From Streptomyces sp. T12 (GTDB lineage: Bacteria; Actinomycetota; Actinomycetes; Streptomycetales; Streptomycetaceae): DNA of 64,000 bases. Every line of letters starts with the position of its first letter. The first letter of the stretch is position 1. The notes under the pieces were generated by a model. That model worked only from the letters and a program-made list of their open reading frames with translations. It was not told the origin of the DNA and ran no database searches. This document shows, piece after piece, positions 60,539 through 64,000 of this stretch. Position numbers and translations under genes: made by a program. The DNA lies in the NCBI RefSeq assembly GCF_028736035.1, contig NZ_CP117866.1, positions 3,038,001-3,102,000 on the forward strand, read 5' to 3'.

Positions 60539-61507
60539 TTACTTGAGGACCGGCCAGCCACGGACCCAACCGAGCCTGTTCAGGCCCAGCTTCGGGGTGC
60601 CGTTGTCGTCCGCGTCGTAGTAGTGGTACGCCAGCCAGTCCTGGCCTCGGTCTCGGAAGACCGACTCACCGCCGGTGCCGACGTACCTGCCGTGGCCGGC
60701 GAGGAGCAGGTCGCCGCCGCCCTCCAGCATGGGCTTGCCCGTGCTGTCGACGTACGGGCCGGTGACGGTTGCGGACCTGCCGACCTTGATCTTGTAGGTG
60801 GAGTTCACTCCCGCACAACAGGCGTCGTAGCTCGCGAACAGGTAGAAGTAGCGACCGTGCTGCACGATGTACGGGCCCTCGACCGCGTACGGGGCGTCCG
60901 GGCGGGTGGCCAGGTGGTGGACGTCGGTGCCGGGGAGGGCCTTGCCCGTCGTCGGGTTCAGTTCGACCATGCGGATGCCCGTCCAGTACGAGCCGAACGA
61001 CATCCACAGCCTGCCGTCCGCCCGGATGATCGCGGGGTCGATGGCGTTCCAGGTGTCGGTCGTCTCGGACGAGAACACCTTGCCGTGGTCCGTCCAGGTG
61101 CCGGGGAGGCCGGAGCGGGACGTCGCGACGCCGATCGCCGAGTGGTTGGTGCCCCAGGACGAGACGGCGTAGTAGAGCCAGTACTTGCCGGAACGGTAGG
61201 AGATGTCCGGCGCCCAGGGGTCGCCGGTGTCGTTGTACTCGTACCACCAGCTCGGCGGCTCGGCGAAGGCGTTGCCCTCGTCGGTCCAGTGCACGCGGTC
61301 CTTCGAGAGGCGGGCGCCGATGACGCCACCGGTCGAGTACGCCACGTACTGGCCGGACTTCAGCTTGATGACGGTCGGGTCGTGGATGATCTCCTGCCCG
61401 CCGATGGGCTGCGGATCGGGGTAACTCTCCGTCGCCTGCGCCGAGTTGGGGAGGAAGACCAGGAGGACCGCCGCCAGTACGGCGGTCAGCGCTCTGTGTG
61501 CTCTCAC
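60539..61507 (-). CDS. Secreted GH43 arabinanase
   Basis: A 322-residue exported GH43 enzyme, close in design to the arabinanase at 46679-47665. A Sec signal peptide (LTAVLAAVLLVFLPNSAQA) precedes the propeller; catalytic residues are Asp in IIHDPTVIK, Asp in WNAIDPAII and Glu in YAVEGPYIVQH, with the C-terminal YHYYDADDNGTPKLGLN. The GTG at 61507 overlaps the upstream permease stop (GTGA), and the GH51 gene is 21 nt downstream, so it is made together with the importer. Confidence 0.92.
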   Translation of the reverse strand: MRAHRALTAVLAAVLLVFLPNSAQATESYPDPQPIGGQEIIHDPTVIKLKSGQYVAYSTGGVIGARLSKDRVHWTDEGNAFAEPPSWWYEYNDTGDPWAPDISYRSGKYWLYYAVSSWGTNHSAIGVATSRSGLPGTWTDHGKVFSSETTDTWNAIDPAIIRADGRLWMSFGSYWTGIRMVELNPTTGKALPGTDVHHLATRPDAPYAVEGPYIVQHGRYFYLFASYDACCAGVNSTYKIKVGRSATVTGPYVDSTGKPMLEGGGDLLLAGHGRYVGTGGESVFRDRGQDWLAYHYYDADDNGTPKLGLNRLGWVRGWPVLK

Positions 61508-62403
61508 TGTCCCGCCAATCCCGTGTGGGCGACGCCCGCCACGATCTGCCTCTGGAAGAAGACGAAGACGACGATCAGCGGCAGGCCCGCCATCAGGCCG
61601 CCGGCCATGAGCTGGGCCCACTGGATGCCGTAGGAGTTCATGACGGTCGCGATGCCGTTCGGCATGGTCATCAGGTCGGGGTTGTTGGTCACCATGTACG
61701 GCCAGAGGAAGTTGTTCCACGACGCGATGAAGGTGAAGATGCCGACCGCCGCCAGGGAGGGGCGGGCCAGCGGGACGACGATCGTGAAGAAGACCCGCCA
61801 GCGGCCCGCGCCGTCGATGAACGCGGCCTCCTCCAGTTCGCGCGGGATGCCCTGGAAGAACTTGTAGAGGATGTAGACCATCGCGGCGGGCGCGCACTGC
61901 GGCAGGATCATGCCCCAGTAGGTGTCCACCATCCCCATCTGCTGGACGGTGGTGAACAGCGGCACGCCGAGGACCGCCGGGGAGATCATCAGGCCCGACA
62001 TGACGATGCCCATGAGCACGCTCTTGCCGCGGAACTCCGTGCGGGCGAAGCCGTATCCGGCGAGGGCGCTGACCGCCAGCACGACGGCGGTGACGCAGAC
62101 CGACACCACCAGGGAGTTGACGAACCAGTTGGTGACGTTGCCGGTCTCCCACAGCGACTTCCACGCCTGGACCGTCCAGACCTTCGGCACCCAGTGCGGC
62201 GGGATCTCGGCCGCCTCCGCCTCGGACTTGAGCGAGGTGAGCAGGGCCGCGGCGATCGGCGCCACGAAGACGGCGGAGACGGCGACGCCGATCAGTGTGA
62301 GGACGATCTGGCTGGGCGTCCAGGGCTTGCGGGACTTGCTGCGTGCGGTGCGTGCGGTGCGTGCGGTGCGTGCGGTCCGCACAGGCGTCTCGGCGGTGGT
62401 CAT
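61504..62403 (-). CDS. Carbohydrate ABC transporter permease, MalG type
   Basis: A 299-residue CUT1-family permease with about six membrane segments and the EAA loop EEAAFIDGAGRWRVFFTIVV, which contacts the ATPase. The N-terminus contains a run of R-T-A triplets (TARTARTARTAR) encoded by four copies of a 9-bp repeat. No ATPase gene is nearby, as is usual in Streptomyces where the shared ATPase MsiK serves such importers. It overlaps both neighbours by 4 nt. Confidence 0.93.
   Translation of the reverse strand: MTTAETPVRTARTARTARTARSKSRKPWTPSQIVLTLIGVAVSAVFVAPIAAALLTSLKSEAEAAEIPPHWVPKVWTVQAWKSLWETGNVTNWFVNSLVVSVCVTAVVLAVSALAGYGFARTEFRGKSVLMGIVMSGLMISPAVLGVPLFTTVQQMGMVDTYWGMILPQCAPAAMVYILYKFFQGIPRELEEAAFIDGAGRWRVFFTIVVPLARPSLAAVGIFTFIASWNNFLWPYMVTNNPDLMTMPNGIATVMNSYGIQWAQLMAGGLMAGLPLIVVFVFFQRQIVAGVAHTGLAGQ
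62341..62376. repeat. Four tandem 9-bp repeats in the MalG-type permease gene
   Basis: GCGTGCGGT is repeated four times in frame (62341-62376) within codons for the R-T-A run near the N-terminus of the permease. Copy-number change would keep the frame and only alter tail length. Confidence 0.8.
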
Positions 62404-63356
62404 CGGCCGCCCTCCTCACGGTTGCGCAGCAGCCACATCCGCGCCAGGGCGACGACTGCGATGATCACGAAGAAGATGATGGACATCGCGGAGGCATAGC
62501 CCACGCGGTAGCTGGTGAAGCCCTGTTCGAGGGTGTACTGGACGAAGGAGCGGGTGCTGAGCTCCGGTCCCGGCGAGAAGTCCATCATCACGACGGCCTG
62601 GTCGAAGAGCTGGAGCGAGGCGAGGATCTGGAGCGCGATCACCAGGCCGGTGATGTTGCGCAGCATCGGCAGCGTGATGTGGACCATGCGGTGCCAGGCG
62701 TTCGCGCCGTCCAGTTTCGCGGCCTCGTAGAGGTGGTCGGGGATGCCCTGGAGGGCGGCGAGGTAGAGCAGGAAGCTGAAGCCGACCGTCCACCACAGGG
62801 TCTCGATGACGATGGCGAGCATCGCGTACGACTTGTCGGTCAGCCAGGGCGTGTCGAGCCCGAAGGTCTCGTTGATCAGGCCGATGCCCTGGGTGAACAG
62901 CCACTGGAACATGTTGGCTGCGACCGTCGAGGGCAGCAGGAACGGCACGAAGAAGCACAGCCGCCACAGCCATTTGCCGCGCTCGATGTTGTGGGCGAGC
63001 ATCGCGAGCAGGAAGGCGAGGACCGTGATGCACGGGACGACCAGCAGCGTGAAGTAGGCGCTGTGGCCGAGCGCGTCCCACATCGCCGAGTCGTTCAGGG
63101 CCTCGCGGTAGTTGTCGAGGCCGACGAAGCTCGCGCCCTCGCCGGAGATGTTGGCGTCCGTGAAGCTGAGCCAGACGCCGCGCAGCAGCGGCCAGATCAC
63201 GAACAGCACGAAGAGCGCCAGGAACGGGGCGACGAACCAGCCGCCGTGCTGGAAGCCCTGCTTGCGGCGGAGGGTCGCGGTGGCGGTCGCCGTCCTGGCG
63301 CGCGACGGCGCGACGACGGTCTGGGCGCTGGTCGTCATGTGAGCGCTGGTCGTCAT
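62400..63356 (-). CDS. Carbohydrate ABC transporter permease, MalF type
   Basis: A 318-residue CUT1-family permease with about six membrane segments and the EAA loop YEAAKLDGANAWHRMVHITL. It is the partner of the MalG-type permease. ATG 63356 follows GGGAGGT; a second in-frame ATG at 63338 lies in a small repeat (MTTSAHMTTSAQ). It overlaps the binding-protein stop and the MalG start by 4 nt each, a fully coupled operon. The transported substrate is probably an arabino-oligosaccharide, judged from the GH43 and GH51 partners. Confidence 0.93.
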   Translation of the reverse strand: MTTSAHMTTSAQTVVAPSRARTATATATLRRKQGFQHGGWFVAPFLALFVLFVIWPLLRGVWLSFTDANISGEGASFVGLDNYREALNDSAMWDALGHSAYFTLLVVPCITVLAFLLAMLAHNIERGKWLWRLCFFVPFLLPSTVAANMFQWLFTQGIGLINETFGLDTPWLTDKSYAMLAIVIETLWWTVGFSFLLYLAALQGIPDHLYEAAKLDGANAWHRMVHITLPMLRNITGLVIALQILASLQLFDQAVVMMDFSPGPELSTRSFVQYTLEQGFTSYRVGYASAMSIIFFVIIAVVALARMWLLRNREEGGR

Positions 63357-64000
63357 GCGACCGCACCTCCCTGCGCAGCGGTCCTGCCGTCCATCGGGTT
63401 CTTCGAGGCGAGGAGCTTGGTGAGGTGTTTCTTCATCGTCCTCGCGACCGCAGCCGGCCCCGCGGAACCCATGGTCGAGGAGACGACGACCGGGCCGAGG
63501 TCCTGGGCGAGGACGCCGGTGGAGCCCGCGAACCACACCTTCGGCTCGGTGGCCTGGTGGTCCATGGCGCTCACGTACTCGTTCTGCGGGGCGAGCTTCT
63601 TGTACGCGTCCGTGGAGAGCGTCGGCGTGTACGCGGGGATGTGACCGCCGGCCGCCCACTGGAGGGCGTGCTTGACGACGTACGCGGCCAGTTCGTGCGC
63701 GCCCTCGTTGGTGGCGCCGCCGCGGCCCGACTGGTGCGGCAGGACGAAGGCGTGCGACTCGGCGTGGGTGGCCTGCTTGCCGAAGACGGGTGGCAGCGGG
63801 GTCGCGCCGTAGTCGAGCTTCGCGCCGGAGAAGACCGGCACCGACCAGTTGCCCTCCCAGGTGAAGGGGGCGCCGTTGATGAACTGCTCGCCGGTGGGGG
63901 CGCCGGGGATGACGTACCCGTCGGTGACGTGCCGGCGCAGGAACTCCAGGACCTGGGTGGCCTTGTCGGCGTCGAAGAGGACCTCGGTGTTGTCGTCGTT
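63353..64000 (-). CDS. ABC sugar-binding protein, C-terminal part
   Basis: The frame runs open to the window edge, giving at least the last 215 residues of an extracellular solute-binding protein (type 1, MalE-like). Visible are ATQVLEFLRRHVTDGYVI, FINGAPFTWEGNW and HAESHAFVLPHQSGRGG, typical of CUT1-family binding proteins. The N-terminus and signal sequence are outside. It is first in the importer operon and overlaps the MalF-type permease start by 4 nt. Confidence 0.88.
   Translation of the reverse strand, partial: NDDNTEVLFDADKATQVLEFLRRHVTDGYVIPGAPTGEQFINGAPFTWEGNWSVPVFSGAKLDYGATPLPPVFGKQATHAESHAFVLPHQSGRGGATNEGAHELAAYVVKHALQWAAGGHIPAYTPTLSTDAYKKLAPQNEYVSAMDHQATEPKVWFAGSTGVLAQDLGPVVVSSTMGSAGPAAVARTMKKHLTKLLASKNPMDGRTAAQGGAVA

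Noticed and set aside
58979..61633. A long open frame antisense to the GH51 and GH43 genes
   Set aside because: The composition is Val/Gly/Asp/Arg repeats without motifs, while the opposite strand has catalytic residues and operon overlaps.

Overview
The window is high-GC actinobacterial chromosome, almost certainly Streptomyces. Supporting signs are dense genes with GC-rich third codon positions, many GTG starts and stop/start overlaps, the acpP-fabF order, and several Streptomyces-typical families (DUF3145, a SCO2400-type zinc-ribbon protein, a LAL regulator, SHOCT and GAP proteins, an XRE/DUF397/HATPase triad, Trypco2). No rRNA, tRNA, CRISPR array or intact transposase was seen.

Layout. 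0-2 kb: end of the fatty-acid synthesis operon (acpP end, fabF) and DUF3145. 2-17.4 kb: exported hydrolases and housekeeping genes (SGNH lipoprotein, aldose epimerase, GH3 beta-glucosidase, RidA with a divergent LysR, a secreted pyroglutamyl-peptidase-like protein, EI24 protein, M14 carboxypeptidase, serine hydrolase, Ohr, and a MarR/oxidoreductase pair with palindromic operators). 17.4-28.4 kb: a large LAL regulator and a block of small membrane proteins, an NhaP-type antiporter and DUF2252, punctuated by two MITE-like elements that each begin in the stop codon of the gene to their left.

28.4-47.8 kb: a sugar regulon. It has a YtfQRT/YjfF-type importer with a LacI regulator, a divergent sugar-acid branch (enolase-superfamily dehydratase, zinc dehydrogenase, an unassigned protein), a ChvE/GguAB-type importer with a mutarotase, an aminotransferase with an odd Pro/Ala tail, and two secreted GH43 enzymes. 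A recurring element close to CCGATATTTCGAAC lies in front of four of these units; at two of them paired sites sit 19 bp apart just after a recognisable promoter, so they probably share one regulator. 58.9-64 kb continues the theme with an operon for an ABC sugar importer, a GH43 arabinanase and a GH51 arabinofuranosidase. Together these look like arabinan or galactan breakdown outside the cell, uptake of the sugars, and mutarotation or oxidation inside.

47.8-57.9 kb: an accessory island between the two arabinan-related blocks. It carries a dynamin-like GTPase, a WhiJ-type triad (HATPase, XRE regulator, double DUF397), a two-gene Trypco2 / trypsin-NACHT-LRR unit resembling NLR-type bacterial conflict systems, two Tat-exported intradiol-dioxygenase-like proteins and a DUF4360 protein. 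The Trypco2/trypsin-NACHT-LRR pair, with the adjacent GTPase, is the best candidate here for an uncharacterised defence system.
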